DNA of 64,000 nt, taken from the NCBI RefSeq assembly GCF_021504595.1, contig NZ_JACSGT010000003.1, positions 558,001-622,000 of the forward strand, read 5' to 3'. Positions 1-8,762 of this stretch are shown in pieces. A model generated the notes under the pieces. The model ran no database searches. It saw only the letters and a list, made by a program, of their open reading frames with translations, and was not told the origin of the DNA. The first letter of the stretch is position 1; each line of letters opens with the position of its first letter. A program made the translations under genes and the position numbers. The stretch comes from Chryseobacterium indicum (GTDB lineage: Bacteria; Bacteroidota; Bacteroidia; Flavobacteriales; Weeksellaceae).

Positions 1-444
1 GGGATCGTTTACATCGGGGCTTAAACTTGCCGTTCTATTGGTTGGACCGATGGAACCTGCCACAAATCTTGGTTTTTCAGGATTTTTCGCGGTGTACTCG
101 TCGCAGGCTTTTCTTGCAATTTTTGCAGATTCGTAATTCAGTTCGTAAACCAGATCTTCCATGTGATAATCTGCCATGGCAATGGTTGTTCCTGAAAATG
201 TATTGGTCTCGATGATGTCTGCTCCCGCTTCAAGATATTTTTTGTGAACTTCTTCTATTGCTTGAGGCTGCGTTAAAGACAACAAATCATTGTTTCCTTT
301 TACCGGATGTTCCCAGTTTTTGAAACGTTCGCCACGGTAATCTTCTTCTTCGAATTTATACCGCTGAAGCATGGTTCCCATCGCTCCGTCGAGAATTAAA
401 ATTCTTTCGGATAATGCTTTGTATAGTTGTTCTGAATTTTTCAT
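1..444 (-). CDS. metH: Methionine synthase N-terminal homocysteine-binding module, partial
   Basis: This is the N-terminal part of a B12-dependent methionine synthase, or the separate homocysteine S-methyltransferase half found in many Flavobacteriia; the window edge cuts it, so I cannot tell which. The 148 visible residues show the hallmark [11 protein letters not shown] near the start, then [15 protein letters not shown] and [17 protein letters not shown]. The domain binds homocysteine through zinc, whose Cys ligands would lie beyond the edge. The ATG at 444 is the natural start. It is the last visible gene of the metX-hom-metZ-metH operon. A 190-bp gap holding hairpin repeats separates it from metZ. 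Confidence 0.9.
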   Translation of the reverse strand, partial: MKNSEQLYKALSERILILDGAMGTMLQRYKFEEEDYRGERFKNWEHPVKGNNDLLSLTQPQAIEEVHKKYLEAGADIIETNTFSGTTIAMADYHMEDLVYELNYESAKIARKACDEYTAKNPEKPRFVAGSIGPTNRTASLSPDVNDP

Positions 445-458
445 TTATTATATTTTTT

Positions 459-516
459 CCATAGGTTGCACCTACGGTTATTATTGTTGAACCCTTCGGG
501 TTTTATAATGCTGAAT
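459..516. repeat. Chryseobacterium-type double-hairpin intergenic repeat, single copy
   Basis: This unit has two adjacent inverted repeats: CCATAGGTTGCACCTACGG (459-477) and a GAACCCTTCGGGTT-type hairpin at about 489-502. The same two-hairpin module recurs at 1811-2005 on the other side of metZ. It lies in the metZ-metH gap of the transcribed operon, so it is made as RNA. Confidence 0.75.
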
Positions 517-521
517 CTTTC

Positions 522-610
522 GCAGCCCGACTTGAGCGGAGCTCTTTTTGCCGCAGCGAAGCGGAGGCAAAAAAGCGGGAGCCCTTCGATAGACTCAGGA
601 TAAACTACAG
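522..610. repeat. REP-like GC-rich intergenic repeat
   Basis: This block is markedly more GC-rich than its surroundings. It contains an inverted pair TTTTTGCC (545-552) and GGCAAAAA (566-573), and ends in GCCCTTCGATAGACTCAGGA. A closely related CCTGAGCCTATCGAAGGGC-type motif is common between genes in many Bacteroidota genomes. No reading frame fits. It overlaps nothing and ends just before the metZ stop at 635. Confidence 0.6.
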
Positions 611-634
611 GCGGATAAAGCTGCCCAAAGCAAA

Positions 635-1801
635 TTAATCCAATGCCTGTCTTAAATCTGCAATGATATCTTCCACATTTTCCAGACCTACCGAGCAACG
701 AACCAGACCTGCAGTAATTCCGACTTCGTTTCTTTCTTCATCGGATAATTTGGAGTGCGTTGTAGAAGCAGGATGCGTTACTATGGTTCTCGTGTCGCCT
801 AAATTTGCGGAAAGGGAACACATTTTTATTTTATCTAAAAAGTTTCTTCCGCCTTCAATTCCGCCTTTGATTTCGAAAGCAACGATGTTTCCGCCTAATC
901 TCATTTGCTTTTTAGCAATTTCGTAGCTTGGATGAGATTTTAAGAACGGATATTTTACCAATTCTACATTTGGATGACTTTCAAGAAACTCAGCCACTTT
1001 TAAAGCGTTTTCACAATGTTTTTCTACACGAATTGCCAATGTTTCGAGACTTTTAGACAAAACCCAAGCGTTGAAAGGAGACATTGCAGGCCCTGTATTT
1101 CTGGCGAAAAGATAGATTTCACGAATTAAATCTTCTCTTCCGACCGCTACTCCGCCTAAGACACGACCTTGCCCGTCAATTAATTTGGTTGCGGAATGAA
1201 CCACAATGTCTGCTCCGTATTTTATCGGCTGTTGCAAATAAGGTGTGGCAAAGCAGTTATCCACAATAAAAATTAAGTTATGCTTCTTTGCAATCTGTCC
1301 GAAAAACTCTAAATCCAACACTTCAATCGCAGGATTGGTAGGTGTTTCCAGATACAGAATTTTTGTATTGGGCTGAATATATTGTTCAACATTTTCGGCG
1401 TCTTCTGCTTTGAAATAGGTTGTTTCGATATTCCATTTCGGGAAATATTTTGTGAACAGCGTGTGCGTAGAACCAAAAACCGACTGACAGCTCACAATAT
1501 GATCTCCGGCATTTAACAAAGTGGCAAATGTGGAGTAAATCGCTGCCATTCCTGTGGCGAAAGCATACCCTGCTTCTGCACCTTCCATTTTAGCAATTTT
1601 ATCGGTAAATTCTGTTACGTTCGGATTGGAAAAACGACTGTATAAATTTTTTTGTTTTTCTTCCGCGAAGCTCGCTCTCATGTCTTCCGCATCCTGAAAA
1701 ATAAAGCTGGATGTGAGATACAAAGGGGTTGAATGCTCATCAAACTGGGTTCTTTCAGTCTGGGTTCTTATGGCAAAGGTTTCAAAATTTTCGTTTTCCA
1801 T
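635..1801 (-). CDS. metZ: O-acyl-homoserine sulfhydrylase (Cys/Met metabolism PLP enzyme)
   Basis: This fold-type I PLP enzyme makes homocysteine from an O-acylhomoserine and sulfide. It has 388 residues, the normal family size. The PLP lysine is K206 in VHSATKLIDGQGRVLGG, a context typical of MetZ-type sulfhydrylases. YSRFSNPNVTEF, EGAEAGYAFATGMAAI and LETPTNPAIEV are the standard substrate and cofactor segments. It sits in the riboswitch-led operon after metX and hom, which fits use of the MetX product. A cystathionine gamma-synthase or lyase is the main alternative; the sequence alone does not fix the acyl donor. Confidence 0.9.
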   Translation of the reverse strand: MENENFETFAIRTQTERTQFDEHSTPLYLTSSFIFQDAEDMRASFAEEKQKNLYSRFSNPNVTEFTDKIAKMEGAEAGYAFATGMAAIYSTFATLLNAGDHIVSCQSVFGSTHTLFTKYFPKWNIETTYFKAEDAENVEQYIQPNTKILYLETPTNPAIEVLDLEFFGQIAKKHNLIFIVDNCFATPYLQQPIKYGADIVVHSATKLIDGQGRVLGGVAVGREDLIREIYLFARNTGPAMSPFNAWVLSKSLETLAIRVEKHCENALKVAEFLESHPNVELVKYPFLKSHPSYEIAKKQMRLGGNIVAFEIKGGIEGGRNFLDKIKMCSLSANLGDTRTIVTHPASTTHSKLSDEERNEVGITAGLVRCSVGLENVEDIIADLRQALD

Positions 1802-1810
1802 TTCTATATT

Positions 1811-2005
1811 TTCCGTAGGTTTTATTTACGGTTGTTTTTTATTATTTCATGACATAGGTTTTACCTACGGCTATTAATGTTTTATTTTTTCCATAGGTTT
1901 TCACCTACGGCTACTAATGTTGAACCCTTCGGGCTTAAACGCTGTTTTATTTCGTTCCATAGGTTCTACCTACGGCTATTAATATTGAACCCTTCGGGTT
2001 CAATG
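1811..2005. repeat. Cluster of four hairpin repeat units between hom and metZ
   Basis: Four units of the form CC(A/G)TAGGT-n-ACCTACGG lie at about 1813-1831, 1853-1870, 1890-1910 and 1957-1975. The last two are followed by a GAACCCTTCGGG(C/T)T hairpin (about 1922-1936 and 1986-2001). A fifth copy lies beyond metZ at 459. Units differ at single bases but keep pairing, as expected of a structured family. The stretch fills the 211-bp gap between two co-transcribed genes and contains no credible gene. Confidence 0.75.
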
Positions 2006-2012
2006 GCTGTTT

Positions 2013-3557
2013 TTATTTTGTTTCACTTACTCTTAAAATGTCTCCGAAAACGCCTCTTGCTGTGACAATTGCTCCGGCTCCGGCTCCCATGATAACGATT
2101 GGGTTTTCACCGTAACTTTCGGTGTAGATTTCGAAGATTGAGTCTGAGCCTTTTAACTGTCCTAACGCGGAGGTTGCCGGAACGGAAATTAACTTCACAT
2201 CCAATTCTCCTTTTTCTTTCTGCAAATCTCCGTGAAGATCTCCCACATATCTTAAAACGTGTCCTTCTTCCTGATTTTCTTTGATTTTCTGATATTCCGC
2301 ATTTAATTCGTCCAGTCTTGAAAGGAATTCTGACTTAGAAACAGAAAGCAGACTTTCCGGAACCAGATTCTGAATTTTAATATCTTCGAATTCGTTGATT
2401 AGGTCTAATTCTCTAGCTAAAATCAATAATTTTCTTGCCACATCGTTTCCTGACAGGTCTTCTCTCGGATCGGGTTCTGTATATCCTTTTTCCAACGCTT
2501 CATTGATGATGGTGGAAAAGTTATCATCTCTCAAAGAAAAATTATTGAAGACATAGCTTAATGTTCCTGAGAAAACGCCTTTAATTCTGGTAATATTTTC
2601 TCCTGAAAGGTGTAGAAGTTTAATGGTGTCGATCAATGGTAAACCTGCTCCCACATTGGTTTCGTAGAGATAGCGTCTGTTGTTTTTGTTCAACGTATAT
2701 CTTAGTTGACGGTATTCTGAAATGGGAAGGGTGTTGAAAATTTTGTTGGAAGAAACGAGATCGAAGCCGTTTTCTGCTAATGTGTGGTAATTTTTTACGA
2801 AGTCTTTGCTTGCTGTGTTATCCACAACGATTAAATTTTCAAGCTGATTTTCTTTGGAAAACTTAATGAGTTCCTGAACATCGGAAGGCTTTTCTGCCGT
2901 TAAAACCTCATCATTCCAATTGCTGTCAAATCCTTTTTTGTTAAAGGCTATTTTTCTGGAATTGGCAACTGCAACTACTTTCAGGTCTATTTTTTTTCGT
3001 CTTTTAATTTCTTCTGAAGATTCCAAAACCTGCTTTATCAAAGTTTTTCCTACGTTTCCGTGACCGATAATTGCCAGATGAACGGTTTTCGGTTTTTTAG
3101 AAATTTCAGATTCGATGATATTTTTTGCTTTTTCGTCCTGTGAAGATGTCACAACGATATTTACACGTTTTTCGGCTGCAATCTGGTTTAAAAGCAACGG
3201 GAAAACATTATTTCTCGCGAGTTCCGCTAAAACTTTGTTGAAGTCTTCTGCAACAAATCCTAAAACCGACACATTATTGATGCTGTAAATCTGGGAAACT
3301 TTCCCTGATTTTCTTTCTGATTCAAATTCGTCAATCAGACAATTGACTGCTTTTTCGGAATCATTTTCATGAACTAAAATGGAGATTCCGTTTTCAATTG
3401 CCTGCTGGGAAATTACTCCTACACTGATTCGCGCCAAAGTCAGCGCTTTAAAAATTCGTCCGTCAATCCCGATTTCACCTAAGAAATCTTCTCCTTCAAA
3501 TTTGATGATGGATCTGTTTTTTAAAAATTTTATTTCGTTAGCATTAATCTTACTCAT
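2013..3557 (-). CDS. hom: Homoserine dehydrogenase with N-terminal ACT domains
   Basis: The enzyme reduces aspartate semialdehyde to homoserine for methionine and threonine synthesis. Residues about 1-150 look like ACT-type ligand-binding domains. The NAD(P) motif IIGHGNVGKT starts near residue 163. Catalytic-domain motifs follow: NVGAGLPLIDTIK, GTLSYVFN and GYTEPDPREDLSGNDVARK. The order matches the C-terminal half of ThrA, but the aspartokinase is missing, so this is a stand-alone form with a regulatory front end. The start overlaps the metX stop by 8 nt, implying coupled translation. Confidence 0.9.
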   Translation of the reverse strand: MSKINANEIKFLKNRSIIKFEGEDFLGEIGIDGRIFKALTLARISVGVISQQAIENGISILVHENDSEKAVNCLIDEFESERKSGKVSQIYSINNVSVLGFVAEDFNKVLAELARNNVFPLLLNQIAAEKRVNIVVTSSQDEKAKNIIESEISKKPKTVHLAIIGHGNVGKTLIKQVLESSEEIKRRKKIDLKVVAVANSRKIAFNKKGFDSNWNDEVLTAEKPSDVQELIKFSKENQLENLIVVDNTASKDFVKNYHTLAENGFDLVSSNKIFNTLPISEYRQLRYTLNKNNRRYLYETNVGAGLPLIDTIKLLHLSGENITRIKGVFSGTLSYVFNNFSLRDDNFSTIINEALEKGYTEPDPREDLSGNDVARKLLILARELDLINEFEDIKIQNLVPESLLSVSKSEFLSRLDELNAEYQKIKENQEEGHVLRYVGDLHGDLQKEKGELDVKLISVPATSALGQLKGSDSIFEIYTESYGENPIVIMGAGAGAIVTARGVFGDILRVSETK

Positions 3558-4497
3558 TTTTCAAAATATTTTTAATGATCGTATTTAATTGTTTATATTC
3601 CATTAAGAAGGCATCGTGCCCATGAACTGAGGTGATCTCGTGATAGAAAACATCTTTATTTTTCTCTTTCAGCTTTTCAAAACACATCCGGATTTCTGAA
3701 GCGGGGAAAAATAAATCTGTATCTACGGAGATCATGTGCATTCGCGCCTGAATTTTATCCAAATATTCTTCATTGGAATTGATGTTCATCAGCAAATGAT
3801 TCATAAGTTTATATGATTTTAAACTGAATCTTTCGTTTAAAGCTTTTCCGTGATAAATAAGCCAGTCTTCCGACTCTAATCTCTGCTTTTCCTGATTATA
3901 TCTGTTTTGAAATCTGCTATTTAACGACTCAGGAGTTCTGTAACACAACATCGCATGAATTCTTGCTTTTTGCAATGGTTCATCGTTTTGGTTTAGTAAA
4001 AATTTCTGAACCAGACATTGTGCATGCAGCCAGTCGTGGGTTTTAAAATCGCAGGCTACAGGGATGAAAATTTCGGTAAGTTTTGGATTTTTCACTAGCA
4101 TTTCCCAACCAATTCCGCCTCCCAAAGAACCTCCTATAATGGCGTGTAAACTTTTAATATTTAAAATTTCAAGACCTTTCAAAAATATGTTTGCTATATC
4201 TGAAGGCGTGAAATCTTCATATTCATCAATAAAAAAATCATCAAATCCGTTTCCGGGAATATTGAAACACAGAACGGTATATTGGTCGATATCGATTACC
4301 TGATGTTTTCCAATCAGTTGTTTCCACCATCCTTTTTCTCCGGAAACATTGGAATTTCCGGTTAAAGCATGATTCACTAAAATGATCGGAGCAGAAAACA
4401 GGTCTTTCCCGAAAAGCTGATAGCTCAACGGGATATTGTATTTCTTTTGGGAATCGGTACGATACGAAAAATTAATATGTTTAAGTTCTGTTTTCAA
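3550..4497 (-). CDS. metX: Homoserine O-acyltransferase (MetX family)
   Basis: MetX activates homoserine with an acyl group, usually acetyl, as the first committed methionine step. It is an alpha/beta hydrolase fold protein with NHALTGNSNVSG near residue 43, nucleophile S124 in GGSLGGG, and Asp and His of the triad in SVDTDLFFP (about D261) and VHGHDAFL (about H294). At 315 residues it is at the short end for the family. No in-frame ATG lies between the upstream stop (4558-4560) and the conserved core, so the start is TTG at 4497 or a rarer codon. It is the first gene after the SAM-I riboswitch. Confidence 0.9.
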   Translation of the reverse strand: MKTELKHINFSYRTDSQKKYNIPLSYQLFGKDLFSAPIILVNHALTGNSNVSGEKGWWKQLIGKHQVIDIDQYTVLCFNIPGNGFDDFFIDEYEDFTPSDIANIFLKGLEILNIKSLHAIIGGSLGGGIGWEMLVKNPKLTEIFIPVACDFKTHDWLHAQCLVQKFLLNQNDEPLQKARIHAMLCYRTPESLNSRFQNRYNQEKQRLESEDWLIYHGKALNERFSLKSYKLMNHLLMNINSNEEYLDKIQARMHMISVDTDLFFPASEIRMCFEKLKEKNKDVFYHEITSVHGHDAFLMEYKQLNTIIKNILKNE

Positions 4498-4556
4498 TTC
4501 TATTATTTTAATACAATTGAAAATGCCACAGGAAATGGCTGAAAGAACTTCAGTGA

Positions 4557-4660
4557 GTTATCTGTCCAAAATAATTCTGGTAGAACGTAGCACCTTCATT
4601 GCTTGCGCAAAGGGTTGCTAAGGTTTCATAGGGTCTAATCCCTCAACCTTTCTTGATAAC
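4557..4660 (-). promoter_or_regulatory. SAM-I (S-box) riboswitch
   Basis: Read on the minus strand, the element opens with GTTATC (4660-4655) and closes with GATAAC (4562-4557), forming P1. Inside are the S-box landmarks in order: AAGAAAGGTTGAGGGA, CCCTATGAAACCTTAGCAACC and GAAGGTGCTACGTTCTACC. It lies 60 nt before metX. Known S-box RNAs turn expression off when SAM is high. No terminator with a U-run follows; only short hairpins occur at about 4524-4550, so control may act on translation or on a weak structure. Confidence 0.93.
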
Positions 4661-4689
4661 ATTTTCAATATTTGAATGAACGAATGGTG

Positions 4690-4697
4690 CAAAGATA
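4690..4697 (-). promoter_or_regulatory. Bacteroidota -7 box of the met operon promoter
   Basis: TATCTTTG on the minus strand matches the Bacteroidota TAnnTTTG -7 element exactly. It would start transcription about 20 nt before the riboswitch. I see no convincing -33 TTG at the usual distance. Confidence 0.6.
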
Positions 4698-4800
4698 AAA
4701 CTTTTCTTTTAAATATTTATAAAAATTTAATTTAATCTTACAAACCCCGATAAACAGAAGGCTTTCAGGGAAATATTAATAATAATTCAAATTTCGTGAG

Positions 4801-4831
4801 TTGGAATTTTTTCGCAAAAAAACTAACTTCG
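4801..4831 (+). promoter_or_regulatory. Likely promoter of the GH63 glucosidase gene
   Basis: TTG (4801-4803), a 20-nt spacer and TAACTTCG (4824-4831, one mismatch to TAnnTTTG) precede the ATG at 4850. The rest of the 4661-4849 divergent intergenic region is AT-rich and otherwise featureless. Confidence 0.45.
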
Positions 4832-4849
4832 TAATGAAAATGATGAGAT

Positions 4850-7465
4850 ATGATTGCTGAAAAACAAAGATTACAAGACACAAACTGGAAAAACTGGGGA
4901 CCTTACGTGAGTAACCGGCAATGGGGAAATGTACGCGAAGACTACAGCCCAAACGGCGATGCATGGAATTTCGCCAATCACAATAACGCAGAAAGCTATG
5001 CCTACCGTTGGGGAGAGGAAGGAATAGCGGGAATTTCTGATGCAAAGCAGCTTTTCTGTTTTGCGCTTTCGTTCTGGAACAAAAAAGATAAGATGGTGAA
5101 AGAGCGCTTCTTTGGACTGAGCAATCCACAGGGAAATCACGGAGAAGACATTAAAGAACTATTTTATTATCTGGACAATACACCTACTCACAGCTATATG
5201 AAAATGGTGTACAAATATCCGATTAATGAATTTCCTTATAATGATCTTCTTTCCGAGAATGCAAAAAGAAGTAAGAAGGAACCCGAATACGAGATTTTCG
5301 ATACCGGTATTTTCGATAAGGATGAATATTTTGATATTTTCATTGAATATGCAAAGGCTGACCATAATGATATTTTAGTGAGGGTAACTGTCTGCAACAG
5401 GAGTAATAAAGATGCTCCGATCATAGTTGCTCCCATGGTATGGTTCCGAAATAACTGGAAATGGGGCTATAATACCTATAAAGGGCAAATCAATGCTTCT
5501 CACGAAGGCTGCATCAATGTAAATCATGACAGTATTTCGATTAAAAAGTTTTACTCAAGAAATATTCTGGCGGAAAGTGTTTTCTGTGATAACGAGACCA
5601 ACAGTCCGAAATTATACGGAACGCCTTATCCGGGAAATTCTTTTTATAAAGACGGAATCAACGATTATATTACATACGGGAGCAATACCGTAAATCCTGA
5701 AAAGAGAGGAACCAAAGCCTCTTTTTTAATTGATGAAGTTATTGAGGCAGGACAATCGAAAACATTTGATTTCAGATTATCGCCTAATGAACTGGATAAT
5801 CCGTTTTATGATTTTGATGAGATCTTTAGAAACAGAATTTCTGAAGCGGATGAATTTTATGATGAAATCCAGAATGATGTAACCAGTGATGATGAAAAAA
5901 ACGTTCAGAGACAGGCTTTCGCAGGACTTCTCTGGAATAAGCAGTTTTATCATTACAACGTAGGAAAATGGCTGAAAGGCGACCCGAATTTTGAAGCTCC
6001 AAGAAACTTCAACCATTATGTCCGAAATACAGAGTGGAATCATATGCACAATAAAGACATCATTTCGATGCCTGATAAATGGGAATATCCTTGGTATGCA
6101 ACTTGGGATCTTGCCTTCCATTGTGTTCCGTTTGCGATTATTGATGCCGAATTTGCAAAAGGACAGCTTCTTTTATTAACTAAAGAATGGTATATGCATC
6201 CGAACGGACAGCTTCCTGCTTATGAATGGAATCTGAGCGATGTAAACCCGCCCGTTCATGCATGGTCATGTTTCCGTGTATTTAAAATTGATGAAAAGCA
6301 AAACGGAAAACCGGATCTTTTATTTTTGGAAAAGGTTTTTCAGAAATTATTGTTAAACTTCACATGGTGGGTAAACCGAAAAGATAAAAACGGAAAAAAT
6401 ATTTTCGGAGGCGGTTTTCTTGGCCTTGATAACATCGGGGCTTTTGACCGGAATATGGTGTTAAAAGACGGACAGCATCTGGAGCAGGCGGACGGAACGA
6501 GCTGGATGGCTATGTACGCTCTGAATATGATGCGGATTGCCATGGAACTGGCTCAATATTATCAGGTGTATGAAGATATGGCAATTAAATTCTTTGAACA
6601 TTATCTCTATATTGCCGAAGCCATGGAAAATCTGGGGGAAGGAACAAAAGGGCTATGGAATGAAGAAGACGGCTTTTTCTATGATGTGCTTCAGCTTGGA
6701 AACGGCGACAGTGTTTCTCTGAAACTGAGAAGTATTGTGGGATTGATTCCCATGTTTGCCGTGGAAATTATCGATCATCATTTGCTGGATAAAATGCCCA
6801 ACTTTACTACGAGAATGGATTGGATTCTGAAAAATAAACCTGAACTTACGAAACTTGTTTCGCACTGGGAAGAAGAAGGCCACGGAAGAAAGCATCTGAT
6901 GAGTATTCTGAGGAAAAACCGTCTGACAAAAGTTCTTACGAGAATGCTTGATGAGAAAGAATTTTTAAGCCAGTACGGAATCCGTGCAATGTCGAAAGTA
7001 TATGAGGATAATCCTTTCAAATTTTCTGTTCATGGCACCGAAAATATTGTGTATTATACTCCTGCGGAAAGCGACAGCAGAATGTTCGGGGGAAACAGCA
7101 ACTGGCGTGGTCCGATCTGGTTTCCGATCAATTTTCTGATTGTTGAAAGTTTACAGAGATTCCATTTCTACTACGGAAACAGCTTGAAAGTAGAATTGCC
7201 GACGGGAAGCGGTGACAAGAAAAATCTTGATGAGGTCGCTCACGATATCAGCAACAGACTTTGTTCTATATTTTTGAAAGACGAGAATGGAGAACGTGCT
7301 TTCAACGGAGGAAATGCGAAGTTTAATTATGATGAAAATTTTAAAGATTACATTACCTTTTTCGAATATTTTCACGGAGACAACGGACGCGGCGTAGGAG
7401 CTTCTCACCAGACAGGATGGACGGCAACGGTTGCAAAGCTTTTGAAGCCAAGATTATTGATGTAA
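4850..7465 (+). CDS. GH63-type glucosidase (MGH1-like), cytoplasmic
   Basis: The 871-residue protein resembles bacterial members of glycoside hydrolase family 63 / mannosyl-oligosaccharide-glucosidase-like proteins, which cleave alpha-glucosides by inversion. The (alpha/alpha)6 barrel motifs are GQLPAYEWNLSDVNPP (about 454-469), QADGTSWMAMYALNM (about 546-560), GGNSNWRGPIWFP (about 746-758) and a C-terminal HQTGWTATVAKL. There is no signal peptide, so it should act inside the cell on a small glucoside or a trehalose/glycerate-type substrate; the true substrate is unknown. It stands alone, with its own promoter and a strong terminator. Confidence 0.82.
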   Translation: MIAEKQRLQDTNWKNWGPYVSNRQWGNVREDYSPNGDAWNFANHNNAESYAYRWGEEGIAGISDAKQLFCFALSFWNKKDKMVKERFFGLSNPQGNHGEDIKELFYYLDNTPTHSYMKMVYKYPINEFPYNDLLSENAKRSKKEPEYEIFDTGIFDKDEYFDIFIEYAKADHNDILVRVTVCNRSNKDAPIIVAPMVWFRNNWKWGYNTYKGQINASHEGCINVNHDSISIKKFYSRNILAESVFCDNETNSPKLYGTPYPGNSFYKDGINDYITYGSNTVNPEKRGTKASFLIDEVIEAGQSKTFDFRLSPNELDNPFYDFDEIFRNRISEADEFYDEIQNDVTSDDEKNVQRQAFAGLLWNKQFYHYNVGKWLKGDPNFEAPRNFNHYVRNTEWNHMHNKDIISMPDKWEYPWYATWDLAFHCVPFAIIDAEFAKGQLLLLTKEWYMHPNGQLPAYEWNLSDVNPPVHAWSCFRVFKIDEKQNGKPDLLFLEKVFQKLLLNFTWWVNRKDKNGKNIFGGGFLGLDNIGAFDRNMVLKDGQHLEQADGTSWMAMYALNMMRIAMELAQYYQVYEDMAIKFFEHYLYIAEAMENLGEGTKGLWNEEDGFFYDVLQLGNGDSVSLKLRSIVGLIPMFAVEIIDHHLLDKMPNFTTRMDWILKNKPELTKLVSHWEEEGHGRKHLMSILRKNRLTKVLTRMLDEKEFLSQYGIRAMSKVYEDNPFKFSVHGTENIVYYTPAESDSRMFGGNSNWRGPIWFPINFLIVESLQRFHFYYGNSLKVELPTGSGDKKNLDEVAHDISNRLCSIFLKDENGERAFNGGNAKFNYDENFKDYITFFEYFHGDNGRGVGASHQTGWTATVAKLLKPRLLM

Positions 7466-7486
7466 TGGAGGTTTGATAATAAATTT

Positions 7487-7528
7487 AAAAGAGGCTGTCC
7501 AGACATTTTGGACAGCCTCTCTTTTTTT
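7487..7528. terminator. Bidirectional intrinsic terminator
   Basis: A perfect 12-bp stem, AGAGGCTGTCCA (7490-7501) with TGGACAGCCTCT (7509-7520), is followed by a T-run at 7522-7528. The left flank is A-rich, so the minus strand also ends in Ts for osmC. A related hairpin occurs at 24898. Confidence 0.9.
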
Positions 7529-7545
7529 ATTGAATTTAGCTCAAT

Positions 7546-7971
7546 CTAATCTTTTACACTTTCGCCATTTACAAAAACCTCATATCCTATTTCCACATTC
7601 GGTTCCAGTGTTTTGGAAACCGAGCAGTATTTCTCGAAAGACAACTGAGCTGCTTTCTGCGCTTTTTTAGGATCAATATTTCCTTCCAGAAGAAATTTAA
7701 CTTTTATAGATTTGAAAGGTTTTGCATCATCTACAGGAATTCTTTCGCCTTCTACTTCTGCTTTAAAATCTGTAATTTCCTGTCTCTGCTTTTTCAGAAT
7801 AGAAACCACGTCTATTCCGCTGCATCCTGCGACTGCCATCAAAACGCTTTCCATCGGAGAAACTCCTTTTGCGCCGGGTTGTGTCGTATTATCTAAAAGA
7901 ATTGAATTTCCCTGAGAATTGGTACATTCAAATAAAAAATCGTCGTTGATTCGGTTAAGTGATATTTTCAT
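7546..7971 (-). CDS. OsmC/Ohr-family protein
   Basis: This small protein belongs to the OsmC-like superfamily, whose members reduce organic hydroperoxides with two Cys or are of unknown role. It has 141 residues, the normal length. The signature segment is SPMESVLMAVAGCSGIDVVSILKK, and the only family Cys clearly seen is in AGCSG; a second is in EKYCSVSKTL. That pattern fits the YhfA-like OsmC branch. It ends in a shared terminator with the convergent GH63 gene. The DUF2233 lipoprotein gene 8 nt upstream on the same strand probably shares its transcript. Confidence 0.85.
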   Translation of the reverse strand: MKISLNRINDDFLFECTNSQGNSILLDNTTQPGAKGVSPMESVLMAVAGCSGIDVVSILKKQRQEITDFKAEVEGERIPVDDAKPFKSIKVKFLLEGNIDPKKAQKAAQLSFEKYCSVSKTLEPNVEIGYEVFVNGESVKD

Positions 7972-7979
7972 TTTTAAAT

Positions 7980-8696
7980 TTATTTTTTAGATGTGGTAAC
8001 CCCGATCATGACTCCGAAGTTTCCGTCTTCCTGCGTCCATTGCTGTTCGGGGCAATAGGTTCTGGAAACAAAGCCATCGAGATACAAAGCTTTTTTACAG
8101 CCTGATTCTTTAAATACTGAAGCAAAATTATAAAAATTAACCTCTTTTTTAGACATTATAAAAACTATATTTCCATCTTTTAGAATTCCGACTCCGTTTC
8201 TGATGTTGAGATTTTTTGACTCTTGTTTAAATATTGGATTTATTTCCCCATCAATCAGCAATATCGGTCCGGATTGTGTTGCGTATTTTATTTCCTGATT
8301 ATTTCTGAAAGCTTTTGTTTCAATAATTTCAGCATCGTTATTCTTCGTTAGGTAAAATATTCCGTTGGGATGGAGATAAAAATTTCCTTTGCCGGATAAA
8401 GTATCTGTTTTATTCAGGATTTTAAAATTTTCAATATACAATCCTTTCGGAAAGTTATTGGGTTCAAACATTCCGCCGTTCATGGCAAATATTAATTCTT
8501 TATTTTCCTGCTCTGTTTTATTCTTTAAATGAGCAATGCTTTTAAGAATTGTTCCGTTATCATCTTTCCAGTAGAAAGCGACATTTTGTATTTTAGGATT
8601 TACTTTAAAAATGACAAAATCATCCTCATGTTTTATTTTCTTATCGCAGGATAAAAAACAACAGAGACATACTATGAACAATGCAATTTTCGTCAT
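7980..8696 (-). CDS. DUF2233 / phosphodiester-glycosidase-like lipoprotein
   Basis: The N-terminus carries a lipoprotein signal ending in CFLSC, with the lipidated Cys near residue 17, so the protein should be anchored in the envelope. The body shows DUF2233 features: FAMNGGMF, GLYIENFKI, FYLHPNGIFYL, ATQSGPILLIDGEI and NIRNGVGILKDG. The domain is shared with the mammalian N-acetylglucosamine-1-phosphodiester glycosidase and with YigE-like bacterial proteins, so a glycosidic phosphodiester may be the substrate; this is inference. It precedes osmC by 8 nt. Confidence 0.78.
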   Translation of the reverse strand: MTKIALFIVCLCCFLSCDKKIKHEDDFVIFKVNPKIQNVAFYWKDDNGTILKSIAHLKNKTEQENKELIFAMNGGMFEPNNFPKGLYIENFKILNKTDTLSGKGNFYLHPNGIFYLTKNNDAEIIETKAFRNNQEIKYATQSGPILLIDGEINPIFKQESKNLNIRNGVGILKDGNIVFIMSKKEVNFYNFASVFKESGCKKALYLDGFVSRTYCPEQQWTQEDGNFGVMIGVTTSKK

Positions 8697-8762
8697 TTAT
8701 AAATTTGCTTAAATTATTTGTGAATTTTGCGGTTCATTTTGAAATGAAATCCCTGTTTAAAA

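Noticed and set aside
1877..2065. Small plus-strand frame between hom and metZ
   Set aside because: It is made of the hairpin repeat units and has no protein character.
4776..5140. Two minus-strand frames over the start of the GH63 gene
   Set aside because: They are antisense to a conserved enzyme start and span its promoter.
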